64,000 nucleotides of DNA, from NCBI RefSeq assembly GCF_001591965.1, contig NZ_BCVX01000008.1, positions 124,001 through 188,000 on the forward strand. The letters run 5' to 3'. How positions within the stretch are numbered: position 1 is the first letter of the stretch; every line of letters starts with the position of its first letter. The translations under genes were made by a program, and so were the position numbers. This document shows positions 43,544-52,755 of the stretch, in pieces. This stretch comes from Lysinibacillus odysseyi 34hs-1 = NBRC 100172 (GTDB lineage Bacteria; Bacillota; Bacilli; Bacillales_A; Planococcaceae). The notes under the pieces were generated by a model. The model did not search any database, had not been told where the DNA came from, and saw only the letters and a list, made by a program, of their open reading frames with translations.

Positions 43544-44734
43544 CTAGTCAAAAGGCCAAGACGGCAGCATATGATTAAGCGGCTTGTCTTCGCGACGGCC
43601 AAGTACATAATCTGCCTGCATGATCGTATGGATTTCCCTTGTTCCTTCATAGATAACAGGTGCTTTAGAATTGCGTAAATATCTTGCAACCGGATACTCG
43701 TCAGAATAGCCATAGGCGCCATGGATCTGCAGTGCATCATCTGCCGCCTTATTGGCAAAATCACAAGCCTGCCATTTCGCAAGCGACGTTTCACGGGTAT
43801 TGCGGACTCCTTTGTTCTTTAGCTCTCCTACACGATATACAAGCAGCCGGCTCATCTGATAGCCTGCCTCCATCTGTGCAAGCATCTGACCAACTAGTTG
43901 ATGCTCGCCAATCGGCTTACCGAACGTTTCCCGTTCCTTACAGTATTTAATACTTGCCTCCAAGCATGCCTGAATGAGGCCTACTGCTCCTGCTGCTACA
44001 GTGAAGCGGCCGTTATCGAGGGCAGACATGGCAATTTTAAATCCTTCCCCTTCTTGGCCAAGGAGATTTTCCGCCGGTATGCGAACGTCTTCGAAGAACA
44101 ATTCTCCCGTATTCCCCGCCCGAATGCCGTATTTGCCTTTAATCGCCTTTGAAGAGAATCCTTCGAAAGTACGCTCCACAATAAAAGCGCTGATGCCATG
44201 ATGCTTCTTCGACTTATCCGTGTAAGCAAAAATAATAAAATGGTCTGCTACATCGCAGAGTGAAATCCATGTCTTTTGGCCGTTTAATATATAATACTCC
44301 CCATCACGGACAGCTGTGCTCTGCATGGCTGCAACATCTGAACCTGCTGCTGGCTCTGTTAGTCCAAAGGCGCCGATTTTCTCGCCTTTTGCCTGCGGAA
44401 CCAGGTACTTTTGCTTTTGCTCTTCTGTCGCCCATTGCATAAGGGTCATGGAATTCAAACCCGTATGCACAGAAACAGCCGTTCGGAAAGCTGTGTCCCC
44501 GCGTTCCAGTTCCTCACATACGATAGCAAGGCTATTATAATCCATGCCTGCCCCGCCGTATTTTTCAGGTACGCATACTCCCATTAACCCAAGAGCAGCA
44601 AGGCGCTGCCAGATGCGTCTATCAAACGCACCTGCAGCATCCCACTCCCCGATATATGGCATAATTTCTGCATCTACAAACTGCCTCACCGTTTTTCTCA
44701 ATAACTCCTGCTCTGCCGTAAAGTCAAAATTCAT
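43544..44734 (-). CDS. Acyl-CoA dehydrogenase
   Basis: A 396-residue flavoprotein. Motifs are GLTEPAAGSDVAAM near 122 (substrate and FAD binding), WISLCDVADHFIIF near 156 and the catalytic Glu in APVIYEGTREIHTIM near 366. It oxidises an acyl-CoA to the enoyl-CoA, passing electrons to ETF. It is the third gene of an operon with an aldehyde dehydrogenase and a saccharopine dehydrogenase-like protein, 9 bases after the latter. In a lysine-to-glutaryl-CoA route it could act on glutaryl-CoA, but the sequence alone does not prove that. GGGTGA precedes the ATG. Confidence 0.9.
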   Translation of the reverse strand: MNFDFTAEQELLRKTVRQFVDAEIMPYIGEWDAAGAFDRRIWQRLAALGLMGVCVPEKYGGAGMDYNSLAIVCEELERGDTAFRTAVSVHTGLNSMTLMQWATEEQKQKYLVPQAKGEKIGAFGLTEPAAGSDVAAMQSTAVRDGEYYILNGQKTWISLCDVADHFIIFAYTDKSKKHHGISAFIVERTFEGFSSKAIKGKYGIRAGNTGELFFEDVRIPAENLLGQEGEGFKIAMSALDNGRFTVAAGAVGLIQACLEASIKYCKERETFGKPIGEHQLVGQMLAQMEAGYQMSRLLVYRVGELKNKGVRNTRETSLAKWQACDFANKAADDALQIHGAYGYSDEYPVARYLRNSKAPVIYEGTREIHTIMQADYVLGRREDKPLNHMLPSWPFD

Positions 44735-44743
44735 AAGCTCACC

Positions 44744-45916
44744 CTACCATTTCACGATCATTGCCGAGCGGTGTGATGTTTCCTTAATAACAACGCCCCG
44801 TTTTGACATTTCCTTAATGAACGCTCTCCCTGGAACAATCTGCTCCGGTGGGAACACACCGCGCTGGTCAATCTCTCCATTTCCGATCATCTGTGCCACA
44901 ATCGAGATAGTATTGGCCGTTGCACGGGCCATAGCTGTCACATTCGCTTCCTCATCCTTACGTACAATCATTTCGTATTCATACGTCATCTGCTCTTCAT
45001 TCTTTTCGCCTGCAATAATAGCTCGCAGAAGTACAGCGTCCACATTATTGCCAATATCAAGCTTTTTCTTCAGTGCTTCCCGAACGACTGAACGTACAGA
45101 TACATCACGGCCTTCTATCTGTACCATATTGTTCTTGCTGAGGAATCCCAGCTCGGCAAGCAGCTTAAAGTGATCTGCATGCCCTTTGTAGCGGATTGTT
45201 TTGTATTCAAGTGTTTTTATATTAGGGAATGTTTTGTAAAGTGTAGAAATGCCCCCCGAAGTATAAAACGCCTCTAATACACCAAATCCCTCAAAATAGA
45301 TTGGTTCAATACCGGTAAGTGACTCTACTTCTGTCAGCTTGCCTTTTTGAATTGCCTTACTCGGCTCCGTATAATGATCAAATACCCCTTCCAGTGAAAA
45401 TACCTGTGTGTATTTAAGAGGCGGCTTAGGGTCTGTCGGAATACCGCCTACGTATAATTTAATGGATTCCACCTTATCCAGCTTCGTTGCCCCATAGCCT
45501 GCTAGAATGTTGATCATTCCAGGTGCTACCCCTAAATCTGGAATAATCGTTACTTTTTTTGCAGCAGCTTCTTCCGATAAATTTAAGATGTTTTCTGTTA
45601 TCCCGCCAATATGGCCTCCTAAATCTACCGCATGCACCCCCACTTCGATTGCTGCTTTTGCGACTCGCTCATTGAACTCATAGAATAAAGCGTTTACTAC
45701 GACATTTCCCTGCGCCATTATTTGGCGAAGGGCTTCATCTGATGTGGCATCCAATGCTGCTACGTCGATTTTATCCGTCCCTAATGCTTGGACGAACTCA
45801 TGTCCTTTTTCCGGTGTCACATCCGCCAAAATGATTTTTTCAACCTTTTCGCTCGCTACTAGATCACGCGCCACTTCTTTCCCCATTAGTCCAGCACCTA
45901 ATACGACCACCTTCAT
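44744..45916 (-). CDS. Saccharopine dehydrogenase-family protein
   Basis: A 390-residue oxidoreductase with an N-terminal Rossmann fold (VVVLGAGLMGKEVARDL, GxGxxG) and a C-terminal saccharopine reductase-type domain (DLGVAPGMINILAGYG near 127, VGGIPTDPKPPLKYTQVFS near 155). It probably splits saccharopine into glutamate and aminoadipate semialdehyde with NAD(P). The aldehyde dehydrogenase gene 26 bases upstream would oxidise that semialdehyde. AAGGGGA precedes the ATG. Confidence 0.85.
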   Translation of the reverse strand: MKVVVLGAGLMGKEVARDLVASEKVEKIILADVTPEKGHEFVQALGTDKIDVAALDATSDEALRQIMAQGNVVVNALFYEFNERVAKAAIEVGVHAVDLGGHIGGITENILNLSEEAAAKKVTIIPDLGVAPGMINILAGYGATKLDKVESIKLYVGGIPTDPKPPLKYTQVFSLEGVFDHYTEPSKAIQKGKLTEVESLTGIEPIYFEGFGVLEAFYTSGGISTLYKTFPNIKTLEYKTIRYKGHADHFKLLAELGFLSKNNMVQIEGRDVSVRSVVREALKKKLDIGNNVDAVLLRAIIAGEKNEEQMTYEYEMIVRKDEEANVTAMARATANTISIVAQMIGNGEIDQRGVFPPEQIVPGRAFIKEMSKRGVVIKETSHRSAMIVKW

Positions 45917-45942
45917 ATAGACATCCCCTTTGCTTTCTATTT

Positions 45943-47415
45943 TTACGTATCAATTTGAGCACGCTGCAGTTTGCCGCTGTAATCTACGTAAATGCTCTTC
46001 CATTCTGTATATACATCCAACGCTGCCTGCCCTGAGTCACGGTGCCCATTTCCCGTCCCCTTTGTACCGCCAAATGGCAGATGGATCTCTGCACCCGTTG
46101 TCCCGGCGTTTATATAGACAATGCCTGTATCAAGCAAATGCTGCGCTTTAAAGATTGTATTGACGTCCTGTGAGAATATAGCACTGGAAAGACCGAATTT
46201 CACATTGTTGTTTACCTCAATTGCTTCATCTAAACTAGAAACTTCAATTAAGCTGATGATCGGCCCGAAAATTTCCTCTTGGGCAATCGTCATATCTGGA
46301 CGTACGTCTGTAAATAATGTCGGTTCAAAATAAAACCCTTTATCATAAGGTGGATCAGCTAAAATATTGCCGCCTCTTACTAAAGTAGCTCCTTCCTGCT
46401 TCCCAATTTGTACATAGTGGTTGATTTTCTCCAGCGCTGCCTTATTTACTACCGGTCCTACCTTTGTCTTTGGATCAAGCCCATCACCGATTGTCAGCTG
46501 ATCCATTGCTTTTAATAGGCGGTCTACTATTTCCTCTTTCACTGCTTTGTGAACAATGACTCGGCTGCATGCTGTACACCGCTGGCCGGCTGTACCAAAT
46601 GCGCTCCACAAAATCCCTTCCACCGCTAGATCCAGGTTTGCATCATCCATAACGATAACTGCATTTTTACCGCCTAACTCCAGTGATACCTTTTTAAGTA
46701 GCCTACCTCCCAGCTCCGCTACTTTACTTCCCGTTGCATTTGAGCCAGTAAAGGAAATGATCGAGATATCCGGATGTTCAACTATTGCTGTCCCTACAGT
46801 AGGGCCCGCTCCGAAAACAATGTTTACTACGCCGGGGGGCAACCCTACTTCTTCAAAAATTTTCCCAAATTCATAGGCCATAAGAGGACTTTCATTTGAT
46901 GGTTTCCAAACAACTGTATTGCCTGATACAAGAGCAGGAAATGCCTTCCAGGATGCAATAGCAATCGGGAAGTTCCAAGGCGTGATTAACCCTGCTACCC
47001 CAACCGGCGTACGAACGCTCATAGCAAATTTATTGGCAAGCTCTGAAGGTACGGTCTCCCCAAACAGGCGTCTTCCTTCTCCAGCCATATAAAATGCCAT
47101 ATCGATCGCTTCCTGTACTTCTCCTCGTGCCTCTTCAATGACCTTACCCATCTCTTTTGTGAGCAGCTCGGCTAAATACTCTTTCTTTTCTTTCAACTTA
47201 TAACCAATCTCATATAAATAATCCGCTCGTTTTGGCGCAGGTACGAGTGCCCACTGTTTTTGTGCACGTTTCGCTGCTAAAGCCGCCTCGTCTACCTCAT
47301 CCTGGGTTGATAATGGAATCATCGCGATCTGCTCTCCGTTTGCCGGATTAATAACAGGTACCGTTTTCAGGTCTCCCTCTCTCCAGCACCCATCAATATA
47401 ATTTTTCACATTCAT
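45943..47415 (-). CDS. NAD(P)-dependent aldehyde dehydrogenase
   Basis: A 490-residue enzyme of the ALDH superfamily. VTPWNFPIAIA-like segment LITPWNFPIA (near 142), the catalytic Glu in LELGGKNAVIV (near 257) and the catalytic Cys in GTAGQRCTACSRVIV (near 291) are all present. EEIFGPIISLIEV binds the cofactor. Neighbours suggest aminoadipate semialdehyde as substrate; a 2-oxoglutarate or succinate semialdehyde type is the alternative. It is the first gene of the operon, with GGGAGG before the ATG. Confidence 0.9.
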   Translation of the reverse strand: MNVKNYIDGCWREGDLKTVPVINPANGEQIAMIPLSTQDEVDEAALAAKRAQKQWALVPAPKRADYLYEIGYKLKEKKEYLAELLTKEMGKVIEEARGEVQEAIDMAFYMAGEGRRLFGETVPSELANKFAMSVRTPVGVAGLITPWNFPIAIASWKAFPALVSGNTVVWKPSNESPLMAYEFGKIFEEVGLPPGVVNIVFGAGPTVGTAIVEHPDISIISFTGSNATGSKVAELGGRLLKKVSLELGGKNAVIVMDDANLDLAVEGILWSAFGTAGQRCTACSRVIVHKAVKEEIVDRLLKAMDQLTIGDGLDPKTKVGPVVNKAALEKINHYVQIGKQEGATLVRGGNILADPPYDKGFYFEPTLFTDVRPDMTIAQEEIFGPIISLIEVSSLDEAIEVNNNVKFGLSSAIFSQDVNTIFKAQHLLDTGIVYINAGTTGAEIHLPFGGTKGTGNGHRDSGQAALDVYTEWKSIYVDYSGKLQRAQIDT

Positions 47416-47593
47416 CTTCCGTCCCTCCCTTACATAATCAGGTAATCGCCTTTGTCATTTTATTCGACATTTTCTACTTTAAGCCCTTTTTTTCTATATA
47501 ATTATTTCCTGCGATTTTTTTCGGGATTAATGAAACTTTTTAGGCACTCATAAAGTATTAGGTATTAAATAACTTTTTTCAGGAGGCAATAAC

Positions 47594-48394
47594 ATGAACA
47601 ATCATGAAATTGACTACAAACTTTTTGGTGATGATATGCAGTTTGTAGAAGTCGAACTTGATCCGTACGAAACGGTAGTGGCAGAAGCCGGAGCATTAAT
47701 GATGATGGAAGACGATATTAAAATGGAAACAATCTTTGGCGATGGCTCCAACAGCCGAGGCGGCGGTGGCATTATGGGTAAATTAATGGGAGCCGGAAAA
47801 CGCCTTGTTACAGGTGAAAGTCTCTTCATGACAACATTTACGAATGAAGGAAAAGGAAAGCGCCATGTCTATTTTGCCTCTCCATATCCTGGGAAAATTA
47901 TCCCGATGGATTTAAGTACATTAAATGGGAAAATTATTTGTCAAAAGGACGCATTTTTAGCGGCTGCTAAAGGTGTATCTGTAGGAGTAGAATTTCAGCG
48001 TAAACTAGGAACTGGCTTCTTTGGCGGTGAAGGTTTTATCATGCAGAAGCTTGAGGGTGATGGCATGGCATTCATTCACGCAGGAGGCACAATCCATGAG
48101 CGCAGGCTGCACCCTGGCGAACGACTCCGTATTGACACAGGGTGTTTAGTAGCTATGACATCTGACGTGGATTATGATATTGAAGCGGTTGGCGGTGTTA
48201 AGACAGCTTTATTTGGTGGTGAAGGTATTTTCTTTGCTACATTGCGCGGACCAGGAACAGTATGGGTGCAATCCCTTCCATTCAGCCGTTTGGCGAGCCG
48301 TGTCTTTGCAGCAGCTCCTATTTCGCAGGGCGGCGGCGGCAAATCCACAGGTGAAGGCGGTATCGGCGGCTTATTCGACTTATTCAATAAATAA
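47594..48394 (+). CDS. AIM24/TIGR00266-family protein
   Basis: A 266-residue beta-rich protein. The N-terminus ([32 protein letters not shown]) and the repeated Gly-rich turns ([50 protein letters not shown]) are characteristic. Two segments are Gly-rich: [16 protein letters not shown] and the C-terminal [16 protein letters not shown]. The function of bacterial members is unknown; they form tryptophan RNA-binding protein-like folds. AGGAGG precedes the ATG. Confidence 0.88.
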   Translation: MNNHEIDYKLFGDDMQFVEVELDPYETVVAEAGALMMMEDDIKMETIFGDGSNSRGGGGIMGKLMGAGKRLVTGESLFMTTFTNEGKGKRHVYFASPYPGKIIPMDLSTLNGKIICQKDAFLAAAKGVSVGVEFQRKLGTGFFGGEGFIMQKLEGDGMAFIHAGGTIHERRLHPGERLRIDTGCLVAMTSDVDYDIEAVGGVKTALFGGEGIFFATLRGPGTVWVQSLPFSRLASRVFAAAPISQGGGGKSTGEGGIGGLFDLFNK

Positions 48395-48417
48395 TTTGTT
48401 TGCTATAGGCAGCGTAG

Positions 48418-48452
48418 GACTATCCGGGAAATTTTGCTGGATAGTCTTTTTA
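48418..48452 (+). terminator. Terminator of the AIM24-type gene
   Basis: GACTATCC and GGATAGTC pair, followed by TTTTTATT. Confidence 0.7.
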
Positions 48453-48622
48453 TTATTTTGCTGACAACTATACTCCTGAAACAATAGATGCCGCGTTCTC
48501 TTTTATAAAGAAAGTTTTCCACCATTCATTTTTGACATATCCCCTTTCGACTGCATACACCCATTATTATTCTACGCTCCATTTAGATGAAAATGCCTGA
48601 ATCCTTACTGTCCGTTTACTCT

Positions 48623-48652
48623 GCTTTTCTGTTATACGTATAACAGAAAAGC
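48623..48652. repeat. Perfect 30-bp palindrome
   Basis: GCTTTTCTGTTATAC is followed directly by its reverse complement GTATAACAGAAAAGC, with no loop. It overlaps by a few bases the minus-strand terminator at 48650-48674. A hairpin needs a loop, so the perfect dyad may instead be a protein site or a cruciform. Confidence 0.6.
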
Positions 48653-48674
48653 GCAGCCTAAAGTAGGCCACGCT
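48650..48674 (-). terminator. Terminator of the siderophore ABC operon
   Basis: Minus strand: AGCGTGGCCTA and TAGGCTGCGCT pair over CTT, followed by TTTT. It lies 8 bases beyond the ATPase stop codon. Confidence 0.65.
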
Positions 48675-48681
48675 CAAACCG

Positions 48682-49470
48682 TTATTTAAACACATCATAA
48701 GAAATGCAGATAGGGATATGAAGTTCCTCATCATACATAATTTTTGCCTGAATCTGAAAGACATCCTTTAGAAGTTCAAAGGTCATAATGGCAAGCGGTG
48801 GTCCATGGCCAATAATCGCGCCATCCCGCATTGCAATGATTTCATCAGAATAACGGGCAGCATGATTAATATCGTGTAGCACCATGACAATCGTACATTG
48901 GTGCTCTCTGTTCAGCTTTTGAACAATATTCAACACTTCCATTTGATGGGACATATCTAAATAGGTAGTAGGTTCGTCCAGCAGCAAAATGCTCGTCTCT
49001 TGTGCTAATGCCATAGCCAGCCAGACTCGCTGCCGCTGACCTCCTGATAATTGGGCAAGCTCACGGTCACGGAACGCAGATGTATTTGTTACTTCCATTG
49101 CCCACTCCATCATTTCCTTATCCTTTTTAGATAATTGATTGACGTTTTTACGGTGTGGATAGCGCCCGTAGGAAATGAGCTCCTCTACCTTTAACTGGAA
49201 GGGAGCTGTAGGTGACTGGGATAAGACCGCCAGTCTTTTAGCAATTTCCTTGGTGGACAGCATTTGCATATCCTGTTCCTGCAGGAAAATCTGCCCTTTC
49301 TCCTTTTTCAATATACGACCGATTGTTTTTAGTAATGTCGACTTTCCACAGCCGTTCGGACCAATAATTGTTGTCACCTTTCCTTGCGCTATTTCTACAC
49401 TTAAATTCTCAAAGATGGGCACTTTTTCGTAGCCTGCCGTCAGTCCCTCGATTCGAAAAGCTGCTTGCAT
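48682..49470 (-). CDS. ATPase of a ferric-siderophore ABC transporter
   Basis: A 262-residue FepC/FhuC-type ATPase: Walker A GPNGCGKSTLL near 37, Q-loop LSQSP, signature LSGGQRQRVWLAMAL near 137, Walker B ILLLDEPTTYLD and H-loop MVLHDINHAARYSDE. It energises the FecCD permease pair encoded directly upstream. I chose the ATG at 49470, after AGGAGGGG; the open frame runs further but overlaps the permease gene. The B. subtilis feu locus lacks its own ATPase, so this cluster is more complete. Confidence 0.92.
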   Translation of the reverse strand: MQAAFRIEGLTAGYEKVPIFENLSVEIAQGKVTTIIGPNGCGKSTLLKTIGRILKKEKGQIFLQEQDMQMLSTKEIAKRLAVLSQSPTAPFQLKVEELISYGRYPHRKNVNQLSKKDKEMMEWAMEVTNTSAFRDRELAQLSGGQRQRVWLAMALAQETSILLLDEPTTYLDMSHQMEVLNIVQKLNREHQCTIVMVLHDINHAARYSDEIIAMRDGAIIGHGPPLAIMTFELLKDVFQIQAKIMYDEELHIPICISYDVFK

Positions 49471-49481
49471 CCTATCCCCTC

Positions 49482-50510
49482 CTATTTTGCCTTTACAAGT
49501 AAATATAAAAAGTATGGTATGCCAATGATAGAAACAACAATTCCTACGGCCAGCTCTGCTGGTGCAAATACCGTCTTGGCAATAAAGTCTGAAAAAATGA
49601 GTAATCCTGCACCAATTAACGCGCTGATGGGCATCACTAATCGATGCTTGATCCCAACTAATTGCCTTGCAATATGCGGAGCCATGAGCCCGATAAAACC
49701 GATGCTGCCAGATACGGATACACAAGCACTTACCAACCCTACGCTTGCAAGTAGAAGGATAATTTTCTCTTTTTCAAGCTGGATGCCCAGGCTAACAATT
49801 GTATGTTCCTCAAGCTGAAAATAATCAAGCAGATAGGCCTTTTTATAGACATGCCAGCCTATCAGTATAATCCACGGCAGCATAGCAATAATAAAGTACC
49901 AGTTTGCATTATAAATGGTACCTGCCTGCCAAACAGCTGCTGATTCATAATCCTTCTCATTCATTTTCAGCGAAATGAACATCGAAAGGGCACCAAATCC
50001 ACTGTTGATCGCAAGCCCTGTTAAAATGAGCCTCTGTGTATCAAGTTGACCGCTTTTCAAAGCAAAAAAGAAAATCAGTGCTGCGGCCAATGCCCCGCCA
50101 ATGAACCCAAAAAGCGGCATCATCATAATTTTCATCCCACCACTGCCATCCGACCATAATGCCTGAAACTGAAAAAAGTACATAAAAATAACGACAGCAG
50201 CTCCGGCACCTGCATTGATTCCTAAAATCCCCGGATCGGCAAGACCATTTTTTGTAATGCCCTGCAACACGACACCTGCCATCGCAAGCCCTGCTCCTAC
50301 TAGAGCAGCGATAACGATACGCGGCAGCCTGAAATCAAAAATAACAAGACGGAAATTTTCATTTTCCTCCAGCCCAATCAATGTCTTTATAACTTGCAGT
50401 ATAGACATATCAAACATGCCATTTGTAATATGTAAATAAACACCTGTGAAAATCAGTACTATAAGCCCAACTATTACTATCCAAAATCGGCGATACGTGG
50501 AGTCAAGCAT
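49482..50510 (-). CDS. FecCD-type siderophore permease, second subunit
   Basis: A 342-residue permease with about nine or ten helices. The family motifs are GLADPGILGINAGAGAAVVI near 93 and GSIGFIGLMAPHIARQLVG near 268, which contacts the ATPase. I chose the ATG at 50510, with GGAGGTGG upstream, so the gene overlaps the previous permease by 8 bases and they should be co-translated. It pairs with the other permease. Confidence 0.9.
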   Translation of the reverse strand: MLDSTYRRFWIVIVGLIVLIFTGVYLHITNGMFDMSILQVIKTLIGLEENENFRLVIFDFRLPRIVIAALVGAGLAMAGVVLQGITKNGLADPGILGINAGAGAAVVIFMYFFQFQALWSDGSGGMKIMMMPLFGFIGGALAAALIFFFALKSGQLDTQRLILTGLAINSGFGALSMFISLKMNEKDYESAAVWQAGTIYNANWYFIIAMLPWIILIGWHVYKKAYLLDYFQLEEHTIVSLGIQLEKEKIILLLASVGLVSACVSVSGSIGFIGLMAPHIARQLVGIKHRLVMPISALIGAGLLIFSDFIAKTVFAPAELAVGIVVSIIGIPYFLYLLVKAK

Positions 50511-51519
50511 GTTTTCCACCTCCACGCGTACGAATTAAATATAAAAAGAACGGCACACCGATAATGGCTGTGATGACGCCAATAGGTGTTTCAAATGGAA
50601 AATTCACATAGCGGCTGATTAAATCGCAAAGACTAACGAAAAATGCACCGGTCATAAGCGAGCAAGGAATGATGAACCTGTAATCCTCCCCGACTAGAAA
50701 TCGGACAATATGAGGAACAACGAGACCAACAAATGCGATTTTTCCGACTAGGGCAACAGCTGTACCGGTAAGCAGGACAACGGAAAGCATGCTAAGTAGT
50801 CGTACTGTTCTTGTCTTTTGTCCAAGCCCAACGGCAACATCCTCGCCAAGCGATGTGATGGTGATTGCCCGTGCATTTGCCAGAGCAAGGAGAATACCTA
50901 CCGTTCCAAAAGGAATAGACAGCCGTAGCATGTCAGGGTCAACAGACTGAACCTTTGTGTTATACCAGACCGCAACCGTTTGCGATACTTGATAATACAT
51001 CGCAATAGCAGATGCAATACTGCTTAAAAATGTACCGATGACTGTGCCGATAATAGCAAGCCTGACAGGTGTCAGCCCATTTCTGATCAATGATCCAAAG
51101 CCAAAGACAAGCCCTGCACCAAGTGCCGAACCAAGCATTGATAATAATATCATTTGGTAATTCGATAAGCCTGGCAAAAAGATAATGGCTAGTGTAATGA
51201 CAAAAGCAGAGCCATCATTTACACCCATTAATGAAGGTGAAGCCAAATAATTCCGTGTAATCCCCTGCATTACTGCCCCTGCTACTGCCAGGAAGCCCCC
51301 TACAATCAATACAGCAATTGCCCTTGGTATCCGCGCTGTCCAAATAATTTGATGATCTACATTGGCTTCGTTAAAAGAAATGAGGGTCTTCCAAACCGTT
51401 AACGGGCTTATTTCCTTTGTTCCATATATGACGGAGATGAGCGTAACGGCGAAAATAAAAAACGGCGCAATTGCTAAAATGATAAAAGGTACTTTCACTG
51501 ATTTGTTCAATTTTGACAC
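50503..51519 (-). CDS. FecCD-type siderophore permease, first subunit
   Basis: A 338-residue permease of the same family: YLASPSLMGVNDGSAFVITLA near 90 and GKIAFVGLVVPHIVRFLVGEDYR near 262. The start is uncertain: a GTG at 51519 has a weak ribosome binding site, while a TTG at 51510 is 6 bases after AGGTG, which would make the product three residues shorter. It lies 76 bases after the binding-protein gene. Confidence 0.88.
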   Translation of the reverse strand: MSKLNKSVKVPFIILAIAPFFIFAVTLISVIYGTKEISPLTVWKTLISFNEANVDHQIIWTARIPRAIAVLIVGGFLAVAGAVMQGITRNYLASPSLMGVNDGSAFVITLAIIFLPGLSNYQMILLSMLGSALGAGLVFGFGSLIRNGLTPVRLAIIGTVIGTFLSSIASAIAMYYQVSQTVAVWYNTKVQSVDPDMLRLSIPFGTVGILLALANARAITITSLGEDVAVGLGQKTRTVRLLSMLSVVLLTGTAVALVGKIAFVGLVVPHIVRFLVGEDYRFIIPCSLMTGAFFVSLCDLISRYVNFPFETPIGVITAIIGVPFFLYLIRTRGGGKHA

Positions 51520-51595
51520 CTATTCTATAACGCTTTGTCATTTTCAAAAAACTGGTAGCGGCTCATCCATCACCTTTTACCAGCTTCATAAGCGA

Positions 51596-52579
51596 TTATT
51601 TAACTAGCTTTTCAACTGCTGCATCCAAGAATTTCACCTTCGACCAAGCTGTTCCCCCCTGGGCAAGCGGTGCAACCGTGTTCACATGTACTTCTCCATT
51701 TTTAGAAGCTGTCAGGTTCGCAAAAATCGGATTTGCCTCCAAGTCTTTCAGAGCATTCGGTGCATCGGTATTTTCGGAGGTCTCGAATTGTAGAAATATC
51801 ATGTCCGGATCTATTTCTGCCAGTGTCTCTAGAGTAAGCTCCGCCTGCGCCTCTGCTTCTTTCAAAACTGCTGGTACTTGGAGCCCTAAATCCTCGTACA
51901 GTACAGGATTTAAATAAACACCAGCCGGATAAATATTCATCACTCCTCCACGCACACGAATAATGAGTACCTCTTGATCGGCAGCCGCTTTACCTAATGC
52001 TATTTTGGCATCTGCTGCCTTTTTCTCATAATCAGCAATGATTTTCTCTGCTTCCGCTTCCTTATCAACAAGCTGACTGAATGCCAGCAAGTTATCTTTC
52101 CAATTGGTAGAAATATGTGAGTACGGCAATGTTGTCGCTATCTTATTCATTTGCGATAACGTATCCTCGTTCCATTTGGAGGTCCCAATAATAGCATCAG
52201 GCTCTAAATTTAAGATTGCTTCCGCATTTGGCTTCATTTTGTCGCCAATCAATGCCGCTCCGGCTAGGTCCTCCGCTAAATACTTTGGGATCTCCCCGGC
52301 TATTTCCAAAACACCGACTGGTTTTACACCAAGCGCAGCGGCATCTTCCATCGCTTCCAAACTTGCTGCCACAATATTTTCAACCGGGTTCGGGAAAGTA
52401 TAATCTGTATCTAAATAGCTAATCACCTTTTCTGTGTCTGCTGCTGCATTCTCATTAGCGCTTGTTTCTACTTTTTTTTCCGACTCTGCATTCGTTTCCT
52501 TTGGTTCGTCGCCTGAATTACATGCTGCCAATGTTAGCGCAAGCAGTGCCGCAGCTCCTAAAGACCAATACTTTTTCAT
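51596..52579 (-). CDS. Siderophore-binding lipoprotein
   Basis: A 327-residue substrate-binding protein. Its signal peptide ends in the lipobox LALTLAAC (Cys about 20), with a charged linker and then a two-lobed FepB/FeuA-type fold (IVAASLEAMEDAAALGVKPVG, PDAIIGTSKWNED, LETLAEIDPDMIFLQFE). It is tethered outside the cell and delivers ferric siderophore to the permeases. AGGAGG precedes the ATG. A Fur box lies 32 bases upstream of the start, so iron should repress the operon. Confidence 0.9.
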   Translation of the reverse strand: MKKYWSLGAAALLALTLAACNSGDEPKETNAESEKKVETSANENAAADTEKVISYLDTDYTFPNPVENIVAASLEAMEDAAALGVKPVGVLEIAGEIPKYLAEDLAGAALIGDKMKPNAEAILNLEPDAIIGTSKWNEDTLSQMNKIATTLPYSHISTNWKDNLLAFSQLVDKEAEAEKIIADYEKKAADAKIALGKAAADQEVLIIRVRGGVMNIYPAGVYLNPVLYEDLGLQVPAVLKEAEAQAELTLETLAEIDPDMIFLQFETSENTDAPNALKDLEANPIFANLTASKNGEVHVNTVAPLAQGGTAWSKVKFLDAAVEKLVK

Positions 52580-52610
52580 TATGATTTCTCCTCCTATGAT
52601 TAACTTTAAT

Positions 52611-52625
52611 TGATATTGATTATCA
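52611..52625 (-). promoter_or_regulatory. Fur box upstream of the siderophore operon
   Basis: TGATATTGATTATCA (plus strand) matches the 7-1-7 Bacillus Fur consensus TGATAATNATTATCA with one mismatch. Confidence 0.8.
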
Positions 52626-52755
52626 TTACCATTTGAATTTTACCAAAGGAGCATTCTCTAGTGAATGGACAGAAATCCAAATCATATGGACTTTTGCGTA
52701 AATAATAGATAAACCTTACTACATCCTTTTTCATAATCAATCTATATAAAAACGC

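Noticed and set aside
44544-45173. 209-codon plus-strand frame opposite the saccharopine dehydrogenase-like gene
   Set aside because: Ser/Ile-rich shadow of the real gene, without a ribosome binding site.
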